64,000 nucleotides of DNA, taken from positions 36,112,329 through 36,176,328 of the forward strand of contig OZ024880.1 of NCBI GenBank assembly GCA_964017185.1. The letters are read 5' to 3'. The stretch is from Rugalucina vietnamica (taxonomy: Eukaryota > Mollusca > Bivalvia > Lucinida > Lucinidae). The notes beneath the pieces were generated by a model. That model was not told the origin of the DNA and searched no databases. It was given only the letters and a program-made list of their open reading frames with translations. The position numbers were made by a program, and so were the translations under genes. Numbering within the stretch: position 1 is the first letter of the stretch; the number at the start of each line of letters is the position of its first letter. This document shows, in pieces, positions 29,643-40,500 of this stretch.

Positions 29643-30361
29643 CTCACCTGAGAATCAGGCAGTACTGGACAAAAGATATTTTAAAAGAGTTGTTTTTTTT
29701 TTACATTTTACATTGTATGCCCATGGTGGCCATCTTGGTCATGTGACTTGGATTTTTTATACACACATTGGTTCCACCTTCCTATAGGTGCTTCATATAA
29801 AATTTGGCTGCAACAGGCCAAACAGTTTCAGAGGAGATGCTTGAACATTTTGATAATATACATGTATATTGCCTGGGGGTGGGAGCAGATGAGCCCCTGG
29901 TGTCCTTTTTTTTCAAAATTATTAATATTCAGTCCTACTGCCGATTTTCTGCAAGACTTTTTCTTTAAATTACATTTTAACAGCTTTTCCTATTATAATG
30001 CATAGGTGACCTATGTTGACCTTGCTGTAAAATAACAGCGTCATGATTTATATACACATTGTAGTACTTTTAGTCATCAATGCTACATGCCAAGTTTCAT
30101 TGAAATCGGTCCACGGGTTCCTACGAAGATTTTTGAAGGGTTTTTACCATATATTGACTTGGCTACCATCTTGGTCAGGTGACCTAAATTATTCATACAG
30201 TATATATATTGGTTCCCCCTTCCGATTGATGCTGTATATAAAATTTGGCTTTTGAAACCAAGCGGTTTCAGAGAAAAAGCTCTTTGAAAATGTGAATGCA
30301 CGGACACAGGCATGACTACCATCATATAAGCTCCCCATGAGCCTTCGGCTCAGGTGAGCTA
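29643..30361 (+). mobile_element. Helentron-like element D (short)
   Basis: From CACTCACCTGAGAATCAG to the hairpin GAGCCTTCGGCTC followed by AGGTGAGCTAA. The interior has GGTTTCAGAGGAGATGCTTG, GGTGACCTATGTTGACCTTG and related blocks also found in copies B and C. Confidence 0.6.
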
Positions 30362-30499
30362 AAAATATGAATAGAATTATGCAAAAATCATGAGAGGTAT
30401 AAATGTTAATTTTGTAGATCACTGCCTTTACAGATAAAACAATATAAAACATGAATATTAATAAGAAAATAGAGAACAATAAAAAGAAACTGGTGAAAC

Positions 30500-30683
30500 T
30501 ATTATGTGCTCATTTTAGACAAGGCACTTGAAGTTACGACCATAAATCATTAAAATATGCCCTAAAACAATAGTGTCTTCATGGCAATACCGTATTGCCA
30601 TGTAGACACTGATTTGAAGCATTATTTTTTCTGATTTATGGTCGTAACTTCTAGCACCTGTGTTTTAGATGAGCATAAAATTT
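30500..30683. mobile_element. Hairpin MITE, 184 bp
   Basis: Near-complete palindrome: TATGTGCTCATTTTAGACA and GAAGTTACGACCATAAATCA on the left mirror TGATTTATGGTCGTAACTTC and TTTTAGATGAGCATAAAAT on the right. The axis lies in GGCAATACCGTATTGCC (30578-30594). No coding. Confidence 0.6.
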
Positions 30684-30804
30684 AAGCTTTAGAAATCAAA
30701 ATAGTAAAGCTGACTTTAGTTGAATTTAATAAATATGATGTTAAAACAGGCAGAACCAATCAAAAGCATTCAAAATGGTGATCAAAGTTTTTTGCTCATA
30801 GATG

Positions 30805-30885
30805 TTGGAATGAGAGATTTTCAAGTTGGTATTTTAATGTTAAATGTTAAAGTACCAACTAAAAAATCTCGCATTCTATAAATTA
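30805..30885. repeat. Small inverted repeat
   Basis: TGGAATGAGAGATTTTCAAGTTGG mirrors CCAACTAAAAAATCTCGCATTCT around a TTTTAATGTTAAA centre. Possibly an end-to-end fragment of a small MITE. Confidence 0.45.
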
Positions 30886-31016
30886 TATAAGAAAGATGAA
30901 ATTCATGCTTTGGTCTTAAAACCACATGGTCTGCTTTTATGATTGTCATTGGTGGGCTATACAGCTCTTGATCAACGACCCTAAGTCACAATAGCACTCT
31001 AAAATACAACATAATT

Positions 31017-31213
31017 TGAGCCTCGATGCGAGAAAACCGGGCTTTGGGGTTTCCCAACAGGTCCGACACAAGCCGGCCTGTACAGTCACAGAAGCAGGCT
31101 AGAGGCTTGAAATTTTGGCTATAAGTAGAAGAGGAATTGTACTATATGATTAGCGAAAACAATGGCGCTGATTTGGCATAGGCACAAATCAGGTTTTCTC
31201 ACAATGCGGCTCA
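31017..31213 (-). mobile_element. GGCTCA-TIR palindromic MITE, copy b (internal deletion)
   Basis: TGAGCCTCGATGCGAGAAAA to TTTTCTCACAATGCGGCTCA. The usual AAGGCGCAGATCAGC palindrome is deleted. Confidence 0.65.
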
Positions 31214-31378
31214 CTTGGCAACTCTTTGAATTATCTCTAAATAACTAATCTTACATAAAATTAGATCTTAACAGTCACTAACTACAGGTCAACATCATTA
31301 TAACGCTATCTTTGCGTCCATGGAAACAGGCCATGTTATAAGTGAAACTCTATTATAATGAGGTTATTTACATACAGC

Positions 31379-31705
31379 CGCAGTGGTGAAATGGATAGCA
31401 TATTCGCTTAGCAATCTAGAGGTTGTGGGTTCGAATACCGGCCCCGATAGCTCAAGTGGTAGAGCGTCCGCTTCGGGATCGGGAGATCGCAGGTTCGATC
31501 CTCGGCCGCGCCATACCAAAGGCGTAAAAAATGGTACTGGTAGCTCCCTTGCTGACGCTCGCAATAAAAGGGTAGTTCCAGGAAGATACAAGAAGGCAGG
31601 TAAGTATCTGTTAACGATATTTGTTATGTCGCATAATAGCTCATGAGCTAATGTTGTCTGTTGAAAACGCGACGTTAAATAAAGCTTCTTTATCTTTATC
31701 TTTAC
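31379..31705 (+). repeat. tRNA-derived SINE (with a second tRNA-like module upstream)
   Basis: 31441-31515 resembles a tRNA: GCTCAAGTGGTAGAGC D-arm, a TTCGGGA loop (anticodon position CGG) and B box GCAGGTTCGATCC, but acceptor and T stems have mismatches. A body with GCTCGCAATAAAAGGGTAG and a tail GCGACGTTAAATAAAGC ending in (TTTATC)n follows, as in mollusc SINEs. Just upstream, 31379-31440 is another tRNA-like unit (GGGTTCGAATACCGG). The frames here on both strands are by-products. Confidence 0.65.
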
Positions 31706-32052
31706 CTGGCACATATGCCTGTCATGTTGGTGACAAATGTTCACCCTGACGTAATTAAGGAAACCGCCCATAGGGTGTAACATTTTTTTAACATTAGACA
31801 TACATGTATAGCAAAAAATCATTTGGGGAGCCATAACATCGATGCGTTATATTAAAAACCACCCTTTAATGTGGGGCATTATAATGAAGTTGAACTTGAA
31901 GTTGAAATGGAAAATGTGGAGTAAAAACATCATAATTTGTGAGATGTGAATTATCATTTCTGCAAAATGCGGATAGATTTGTTTCTTGTCAAGCTGAAGT
32001 AACTTAAATGGGAGATTTAGAGCATTTAATGAGGTGTAAAGAATTCTAAACC
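31706..32052. other. Non-coding, nothing recognised
   Basis: AT-rich spacer between the SINE and the Helentron-like copy B. Confidence 0.3.
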
Positions 32053-33566
32053 AGAGGACCAATGGTCCTGTAAACGCTCACCTGAGATCAGCTGCATATA
32101 CCAATAAACATGTTTGAATATTATGGTATTTAACTCCAGTGCAGGGGCAGATAAGCCCTTGGGCCATTTTCTTTTTTCAGAATCTTCAATATTCTGTCCA
32201 TTTGCCAATTTCCTGTTGGCTTTTTCCTTCAAATGACATTTTAACAGTTTTCCCAATTCAGATGCACAGGCAACCCATGTTGACCTTGCCATAAACTTGG
32301 TCAAGGTCATCACAGGGTCATGATTTATATATACATTGAAGTACTTTAGCCATCGATGCCTCACGCCAAGTTTCCTTGATATCAGTCTATTGGTTTCAGA
32401 GAAGATGATTTTTGATGGGTTTTTACCATATATGGGCATGGCGGCCATCTTGGTCATGTGACCTAGATTATTTATATACACATTGATTCCCCCATTCTAT
32501 AGATGCTTCACTTAAAATTTGGCTTTGTTTGGCCAAGCGGTTTCAGAGGAGAAGACGTTTGAATATTATGGAAATATACATGTATATTGCCCCGGGGTGG
32601 GGGCACATGAGCCCCTGGGGTCCAATTTTTTTCAGAATCATTAATATCCAGTCCTACTGCCCATTTCCTGCAAGACTTTCACTTTAAATGACATTTTAAA
32701 AGTTTTCCTCATTCAAATGCATTGGTGACCTATGTTGACCTTCCCGTAATATAGGTCAAGGTCATCACAGGGTAATGATTTATATACACATAGTAGTGCT
32801 TGAGCCATCGATGCTTCGTGCCAAGTTTCGTTGAAATCGGTCAACCGGTTCTGGAGAAGAAGTTTTTTGAACAGTTTTTACCATATATGGGCATGGCGGC
32901 CATCTTGGTCATGTGACCTGGATTTTTTATATACATATTTGTTACCCCTTCCTATTGATGCTTCACATAAAATTTCGCTTTGATTGGCCAAGCGGTTTCA
33001 GAGGAGAAGATGTTTGAATATTATGGAGATATACATGTATATTGCCCCGGGGTGGGGGCGGATGAGCCCCTGGTGCCCAATTTTTTTCAGAATCATTAAT
33101 ATTCAGTCCTACTGCTCATTTTCTGCAAGATTTTTCCTTTAAATGACAATTTAACAATTTTTCCCATTCAAATGCATTCGCGACCTATGTTGACCTTGCC
33201 GTAAAATAGGTCAAGGTCATCATAGGGTCATGATTTATATACACATTGTAGTGCTTGAGCCATTAATGCTTCATGCCAAGTTTGGTTGAAATCGGTCCAG
33301 TGGTTCCGGAGAAGAAGATTTTTGAAGGGTTTTTACCATATATGGGCATGGCGGCCATCTTGGTCATGTGACCTGGATTATTTATATATACATTGATTCC
33401 CCCTTCCCATAGATGCTTCATTTAAAATTTGGCTTTGATTGGCCAAGCGGTTTCAGAGGAGAAGATCTTTGAAAATGGTGGACGACGGACGACGGACGGA
33501 CGGACGGACGACGGAGCATGGGTATACTATAAGCTCACCTTGTGAGCCTAACGGCTCAGGTGAGCT
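32053..33566 (+). mobile_element. Helentron-like element B with about 457-bp internal repeats
   Basis: Begins CAGAGGACCAATGGTCCTGT then GCTCACCTGAG. Ends with a (GACGGACG)n run, a GAGCC/GGCTC hairpin and AGGTGAGCTAA. The body repeats a roughly 457-bp unit (GCCCCGGGGTGGGGGC near 32590 and 33047) with TGTTGACCTTG and GGTCAAGGTCATCA in each unit. No coding capacity. Confidence 0.65.
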
Positions 33567-33858
33567 AATCAAAGGAAAATTTTAAAACTCTTTGATCAAG
33601 CTTCTTTTGTGAAGATTTAATTATAAACAAAATAATACGGAACATGTAATTCTTTTTCTTCCACTTATTCTTTTTGGCAAGAATGAGCGCACAGATTAGG
33701 TAATCTGCCTTTGGTGGGCTTGATAAGGAACACTGAGCAATTATTGTACCTGTTTAGCTTTAACATTCAGTAACAAAACAAAGATTCATTATCGTAGGAG
33801 GATCTGTTATACTCGTAAAGCACTCTTAAAGCATATAACACAATCCCCCAGAATCATG

Positions 33859-34092
33859 TGAGCCACATCATGAGAAAACCAACATTTTGCATATGCGAAA
33901 ACAAAGACGCAGATCAGCTTTGCGGTAACCATGAAGGTGGTCACGCCTTTGTTTTCACTACAGGAATAGTACAATTCTTCTACTTTCTAAATCCCAAATT
34001 TCCAGCCTCTTGTCAAATTCTGCACATGTACAGCTCAGTTTGTGTTGGACCTGATAGAAAACCACATTGTTTGTTTTCTCATGATTCAGCTG
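33859..34092 (+). mobile_element. GGCTCA-TIR palindromic MITE, copy c
   Basis: TGAGCCACATCATGAGAAAA opens it; the right end has drifted (TTTTCTCATGATTCAGCTGA). The palindrome half GAAAACAAAGACGCAGATCA is present, the other half partly replaced. Confidence 0.55.
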
Positions 34093-34146
34093 AAAGTGTA
34101 TGGGCAATGATGCCTCTTTTGGGACTCACTGAAACTATGAATAATA

Positions 34147-34383
34147 TGAGCTGAGACGCGAGAAAACCGGTCTTCGGGGTTTCCAACCAGGTCTGACACA
34201 AACCAACATGTACAGTCACAGAAGCAGGCTTGAAGCTTGAAATTTCGGATTAAAGAAGAAGAGAAATTGTACTGTCCGTGTAGAGAGAACAAAGGCGCTG
34301 ATCAGCTTCGCAGTTACTGCGAAGCTGATCTGCGCCTTTGTTTTCGCATAGGCAAAAATCCGGTTTTCTCACGATGCGGCTCA
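34147..34383 (-). mobile_element. GGCTCA-TIR palindromic MITE, copy d
   Basis: Complete, about 237 bp, flanked by TA on both sides. Central palindrome ACAAAGGCGCTGATCAGC mirrored around CGCAGTTACTGCG. It lies directly downstream of the zinc-transporter stop codon and may supply 3' UTR sequence. Confidence 0.7.
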
Positions 34384-34416
34384 TATAATAACAATCAATA
34401 ACTACATCACAGACAA

Positions 34417-34568
34417 CTATAACTTTTGTAGACCTTGACAGTCATTGCAGCTTGACATTATATCACTTTTGTAGTCTTCAACTTGTATGGTTGTCGTTAC
34501 GAAGTCAAATCTTTTACGCAAAGCTTCGGAGGCATCTAACAGCACCATCTTATGGTTAACCTGAGGAT
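34417..34568 (-). CDS. SLC30A2-like: ZnT terminal exon
   Basis: Acceptor CTTTCTTTCCAG, then one split codon and DPQVNHKMVLLDASEALRKR to TAG. The cytosolic C-terminal domain with the CxxC tail. A SINE begins 32 bp upstream of the acceptor on the opposite strand. Confidence 0.85.
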
Positions 34569-37500
34569 CTGGAAAGAAAGAGCATTTTTCAAATAGGACA
34601 GTGCCCATGGCCAAGCAGTTAAGGGCACTGTTTCTAAATCACTCGATCATCTCACCGCTGTGTCTGGTGTGGGATCAAGCCCTGCTCTGGCCACAAGTGA
34701 GACAAGCCAAGTTCTGCTTGTGGGTGTGCCAGGTGGTTTTTCTCGGGGTTCTCCCGTTTTCACCCCACCTACTAGTTGGCCCCGTCTCATATGAGCTGAC
34801 ATTATCTTGAAAGGGATGTTAAACTGAATCGATAAAAAAAAAAAAAAAAATCAAATCAATTTAACGTCTTAGCTATAGAACAAAGGCAAATTGTATAGCT
34901 ACAGAATGTTGTGCCTACATGAGGCTAAACTGTTTGCTTATAATTGTAATTTGCATATAATTATAAATGAAACACATACCAACTTTTTTCAAAAGTCACA
35001 GTCAACATTTTTTCAGTAATGACTGGACTTGACCACCACTTCCTAGGTACTAGATGAGCCACGTCCTGAGGAAACCGGGTTTTTGCCTATGCGTAAACAA
35101 CGGTGCAGATCAGCTGTGCAGTTACTGCACAGCTGATCAGCGCATTTGTTTTCACTACACGAATAATACAATCCCTCTTCTTCCTAAATCCGAAATCTCA
35201 AGCATCTAGCCTAATTCTGTATCTGTACAGGCCGGTTTGTGTCCCACCTGGTCTGAAACCCCAAAGACCGATTTTCTCGCATCGCGAGTATGGGTAGCTT
35301 TATTTGTCCTTCTGAAAGGCATAATATAATCACCTGCAGCAAGATGTACTGCTAAGGCATTTTTCTCCAGGGTAAGGCACCAGACTGTGAGGCCATGGAC
35401 AGCCTTAACTCCCTTTATATTCTGTAGACAATCTTTTATACTGTGGTAATCTATATCTCTGGGAACACCTATAAGACAAAGAACAATATGAGCCTCGACG
35501 CGAGAAAACCGGTCTTCGGGGTTTCCGACCAGGTCTGACACAAACCGACCTGTACTGTCACAGAAGCAGTCTAGAAGCTTGAAATTTCCGATTTAAGAAG
35601 AAGAGAAATTTTACTATCCGTGTAGCGAAAACAAAGGCGCTGATCAGCTTCGCAGTTACTGCGAAGCTGATCTGCGCCTTTGTTTTCGCATAGGCAAAAA
35701 TCAGGTTTTCTCACGATGTGGCTCATATGAGCCTGTACCTGAGAAAACCAACAATTGGATTTCCGACCAGGTCCAACACAAACCCGACTGTACAGTCACA
35801 GAAGATGGATAGAGCCTGGAAATTTTGGATTTAGGGAGTAGAGGAATTGTACTATCCGTGTAGAGAAAACAAAGGCACTGATCAGCTTCCCAGTTACTGC
35901 GAAGCTGATCTGTGCCTTTGTTTTCGCCTATGCAGATTGTTGTTTTTCCCATGCGGTGGCTCATATTGTTATAAAATATTATTGAATTATAAATAGTAGT
36001 TAACTACCCCTTGACCAACAATAAACCGTTTTATCACATGAGGATTAGTTAACAGATGAAATGGCGAGCTTTCAGCGAGCCATTTCATCTGTTTATGGTC
36101 CGGGCCTGGTAAATCTGTTTATTTTTTGTCACAGGGTAGTTATTCACTTTATAATGCAATGAAAGCTGACAAATTTCGCAAAAAAAAAAAATCACCCGAT
36201 GTGAGAAGATTTGCTTTCCGCTATTTTGTTTATTTAGTCAACAGCTCAGCAATCACTCCGCATAACAACTCCTTAAAGTTTGCCACCATAGCAGTACATT
36301 TTGTTGATAATTTATGGTTTTCTTGTTCATTGTTTCATCTATATAACATTGCATAACAATGGCGGAGATTGACGTCACAAAATGTGACTTAATTTGACTT
36401 CACTGGCATGCTTCTTTTTGGTGCGTTATAAAAAATCACAACATGGTCTTTATTTAGTCAGTAGAGATGGCCTTTATTAGGTCAGTAGCTAAATAAAGCT
36501 TACATTTATGAACCCCCTTTATTAGGCCGATATGTACGGTTGTTGCATTATAAAATTTATTATTTCCAAGAGTGAAAAAAATACTTAGAGAAGATACCAA
36601 TTTTAAAACCTACATGTATATGCAAAACAACAAAACAAAACTGTAGATCAGCTGCACCATAACTTTGCAGCAGTGCAATACCTTTAATTTCACTTTAGTC
36701 CATACAATTGCTCTAAAATATCAGTAACTTCAAGAGACCTGGTCCCAAAGACAGTTTTGTTTTTACATCACAACTTTATTAATGCCAATCTGATTATAAG
36801 AGAACTATGTATGATATGAGCCGCCTCATGGAAAAACCAACAATCTGCATAGGCGAAAACAAAGACGCAGATCAGCTTCGCGGTAACCGCGAAGCTGATC
36901 AGCGCCTTTGTTTTCGCTACTCGGATAGTACAGTTCCTCTTCTACTTAAATCAGAAATTTCGAGCTTCTAGCTCTTTTCTGTGCTTGTACAGCCCGGTTG
37001 GTGTCGGACCTGTTCGAAAACCACATTGTTGGTTTTCCCACGAGGTGGCTCATATCTTGCCAAGGAGTTTTAAACAAACTACAACTCTCACCTTCCATTA
37101 TCACATGCAGGGTATCTCGTAAAACACTTATAGTTGTAAATAACACTAACACAGAGAACAGGAATGTACAAATTGGATCAGCCAGCCGATACTTCTCTTC
37201 TGGCTAAAAATAGAACAAATGGTACATTTCAACTCATTATAAAGGCATCTCGCTACAATGCAATTTTCGATATAGCATGACCACCTCAGGGCTCCCAAAC
37301 TGATTATTTTTCATGGTGTCTGTTACCAGTTACCTAGTGTTCAGTAGTATAAAGTTACCTTATTATTGGACCCAAAGATTATAATGAGGTTGACCTGTAT
37401 ATCACTGCCACATTGGAGGCTTTGGTTAAGTTAAATCAACATTTTTTCAATAATATTTACCGGTACTATGGGGAGTTAATGTGAGCCTGTGCATGAGAAA

Positions 37501-40500
37501 ACCAACAATTTGGGTTCCGACCAGGTCTGACACAAACCAGCTTGTACAGTCACAGAAGATGGTTAGAGGCTGGAAATTTTGGATTTAGAAAGTAGAGGAA
37601 TTGTACTATCCATTTAGCGAAAACAAAGGCGCTGATCAGCTTCGCGGTTACCGCGAAGCTGATCTGCGCCTTTGTTTTCGCCCAAACATTTTGTTGTTTT
37701 TCTTATGCAGTGGCTCAATGTGTTTTGCTCAAGGGCACAATCTGGTGCCACAGGGGGTTTAAACCTAATGTAAACATCTTCATTCAGAATCAGATGCTCT
37801 ACCACAAGATCATTGCAAAATTGGAGGTTCTTTATCTGCTAAATTTTATTATATCAAGGTTCCAAAATAATATTCTTTTTAATAACTTTAATGGTATCAA
37901 TCTCAATCATCTGAATCAATGCTTGGTTTCTGGAGTCAAGTCAAATACTTTATTTGTCATCTAATGTGCAAAACACAATAAAACATATAATACATATAAG
38001 TAAAAGTGTATGAGCCACTCTGAATAGAGACATGGAACACAATATAGACTTGACTGCATGCACTGAAGGCTTATTCCACACTTACTTTTTCCTACACGGA
38101 TCAGTTTGGTGTCAAACAGAATTTTAAATCTGCACCTTATCAGCATTTCTTATATAGTCAACAAATAAGTTAAGAGAATTACCTTTAATTTAATTATCAA
38201 AGAAGCTATAAGCACCCCTAAACTTTGTATTATATCCCCTATCACATGTATAAAAGCTGCTCGCACATTTATATTTTTATGGTGGGGTAAGTGTGGCCCC
38301 TTTGGCGGCCCCTCCTCACCCCCTTCCTCTATACTGTCTTCCAGAAGAGGGACCTCCGAGTCATCTGCTATCTGTAGATGGGCACTGAAATACAGGAGAG
38401 CCATAAAGGTGTAAAAAAATTGGTACTTACTTGGTACTTTTGATCATGGGCGTGAAATGTATACCCACTTAAACCCAACTTTTATATATAAAGTAAAACT
38501 GGGGTTTACAAGGGTATACATTTTTCTTACAATTGATCCAAAATGTAGATTGTGGGTACTCATTGCAACCGCCTTTAACATACCTCAAGCCTTTAATCAA
38601 TGTTTTGAGCAAAAATATTCAAAATATCAAACTTTATCCATTGAAATTTTCAATTTTTTACAACTTGAAAAAATAAAAAAAATCTGTGTATATTGCATAG
38701 GCAAGTTTTTGTGATGACAATTGTTAAAATATCAGGAAAACATGTCCGTGTAATGTATCCAACTTGAACCCCACTTTTATATAGCAAAACTGGGGTATGC
38801 AGGGGTTTACCTATTCTTCTTATTTTTGCTCCAAAACATAGATTGTGAGTACTCGTTAGAACCTCCTCGGCGAGGCAGTTCTAACGCGTACCCACAAGCC
38901 ATGTTTTGAGCAAAAATAAGAAAAATATCAAAATTTATCTACAGAAAATTTTCATTTTTTACAACTCTAAAAATCTCTGTATATTGCTCGGGCAAGTTTT
39001 CGTAATGGTTACAGTAGATGCAGTTGCAATAAACAGTTTTACTGCTAGAAAGACACATAAAGCCTCAGAAAATACTGAAAATCTAGAAATTTTTGTGTGA
39101 CTTTTATTTCACGAGTTTTTAATTTCCGAATAATTGGAGAGTTCTTGAATTCGCAAGCATATACTCATGCAGCTTATAAGCTAATAGCAAGTCTTTATTA
39201 GCAAGAATTTAAAATTTGCAAGACAACAACTTTGCAAAAATTTGCGACAGTCAATTTCTTGCAACTATTTCTGAACTTAAAGTAACATTCCTTCATAATT
39301 TTCTATGTAAACTTACCTGTGATTTTGTGTATGGTTTCTATCACTGTGATGACTATGATTTGCTGATGAGCCATGGGAATGATTGTGACCAAATGATCTG
39401 TGTTTGGAGCGACAACACATCTCAGAGTGTAACACAAAACCCATTCTGAAATGTAGAAAATAAATTTAGCCACGCCACATTGAGAAAACATTATTTGAGC
39501 CGCCGTATAGGAAAACCAACAATCTGCATAGGCCAAAACAAAGGCGCAGATCAGCTTTGCAGTAAACTGCGAAGCTGATCATGCCTTTGATTTTGCTCCA
39601 TAGATATGTGCAATACCTCTTCTACTTAAATCCAAAATTTCAAGGTACTAGCCTGCTCCTGAGATTGTACAGGCCGGTTTGTGTCTGACCTGGTCGGAAC
39701 CCAAATTGTTGGTTTTCTCACGCACAGGCTCAGTTTCGTAGATGTGAAAACAGAGGCTCATATTAGCCTGAGTGTCTCTGCAGCTGATCAGTGCCTTTGT
39801 TTCCACCACATACATTACCAAAACATGCTCATGCAATATATAGAGATTTTTAAAGTTTTAAAAATTCAAAATTTTCAGTAGAATTTTTTTTTTTTTTTTT
39901 TTTCTTATTTTTGCTCAAAACATAGATTGTAGGTACACGTTAGAACCGCCTTGTCGAGGCAGCTCTAACGAGTACCCACAATCTATGTTTTGGAGCAAAA
40001 ATAAGAAAAATAGGTATACCCCTGCAAACCCCAGTTTTACTAAATATAAAAGTGGGGTTTAAGGGGGTATCCATTGCACGGACATATTTTCGTGATGGAA
40101 AGTTCAGCACCTCTATATTTTCTGAATTCAAAACTTTTTGGCACCAGTTTATCTTTTGTGGCTGTATACAGACTAGAAAATGTGTTTATGAAACACTATG
40201 CCCCCAACTGGTAAGTCACTTTCAAGATGTAAAAATGTCCAAAAAATGACTAAGTTCAAATTGTAAAAAAAAAAGACAAAAATTAATCTGAGGAGTATAT
40301 CCCAACCACATGCATATCTTCAAAGCATGGTCACAATGTCTGCAAAGTTTCAAAAGTATCGGTATAAAATTGTAGGAGGAGTTGCGCACACAAGGTACCC
40401 TCTATCCATTCACTAAAATGCCCAAAAAAATGACTAAGTTCAAATTGTGAAAAAAATGACAAAAATAATCAAAGGATTATATCCAAACCACATGCATATC

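Noticed and set aside
31379-31515. Functional tRNA genes (also 44800-44875, 45358-45432)
   Set aside because: A and B boxes are present, but acceptor and T stems do not pair properly and SINE bodies or other repeats follow. Treated as SINE heads.
31364-31834. 156-codon minus-strand frame
   Set aside because: It runs antisense through the SINE and its tRNA-like head; no domain recognised.
34086-34292. Small proteins sharing ENKDADQLRGNREADQ-like text at many places
   Set aside because: They all fall on the palindromic core of one MITE family and appear on both strands; repeat translation, not genes.
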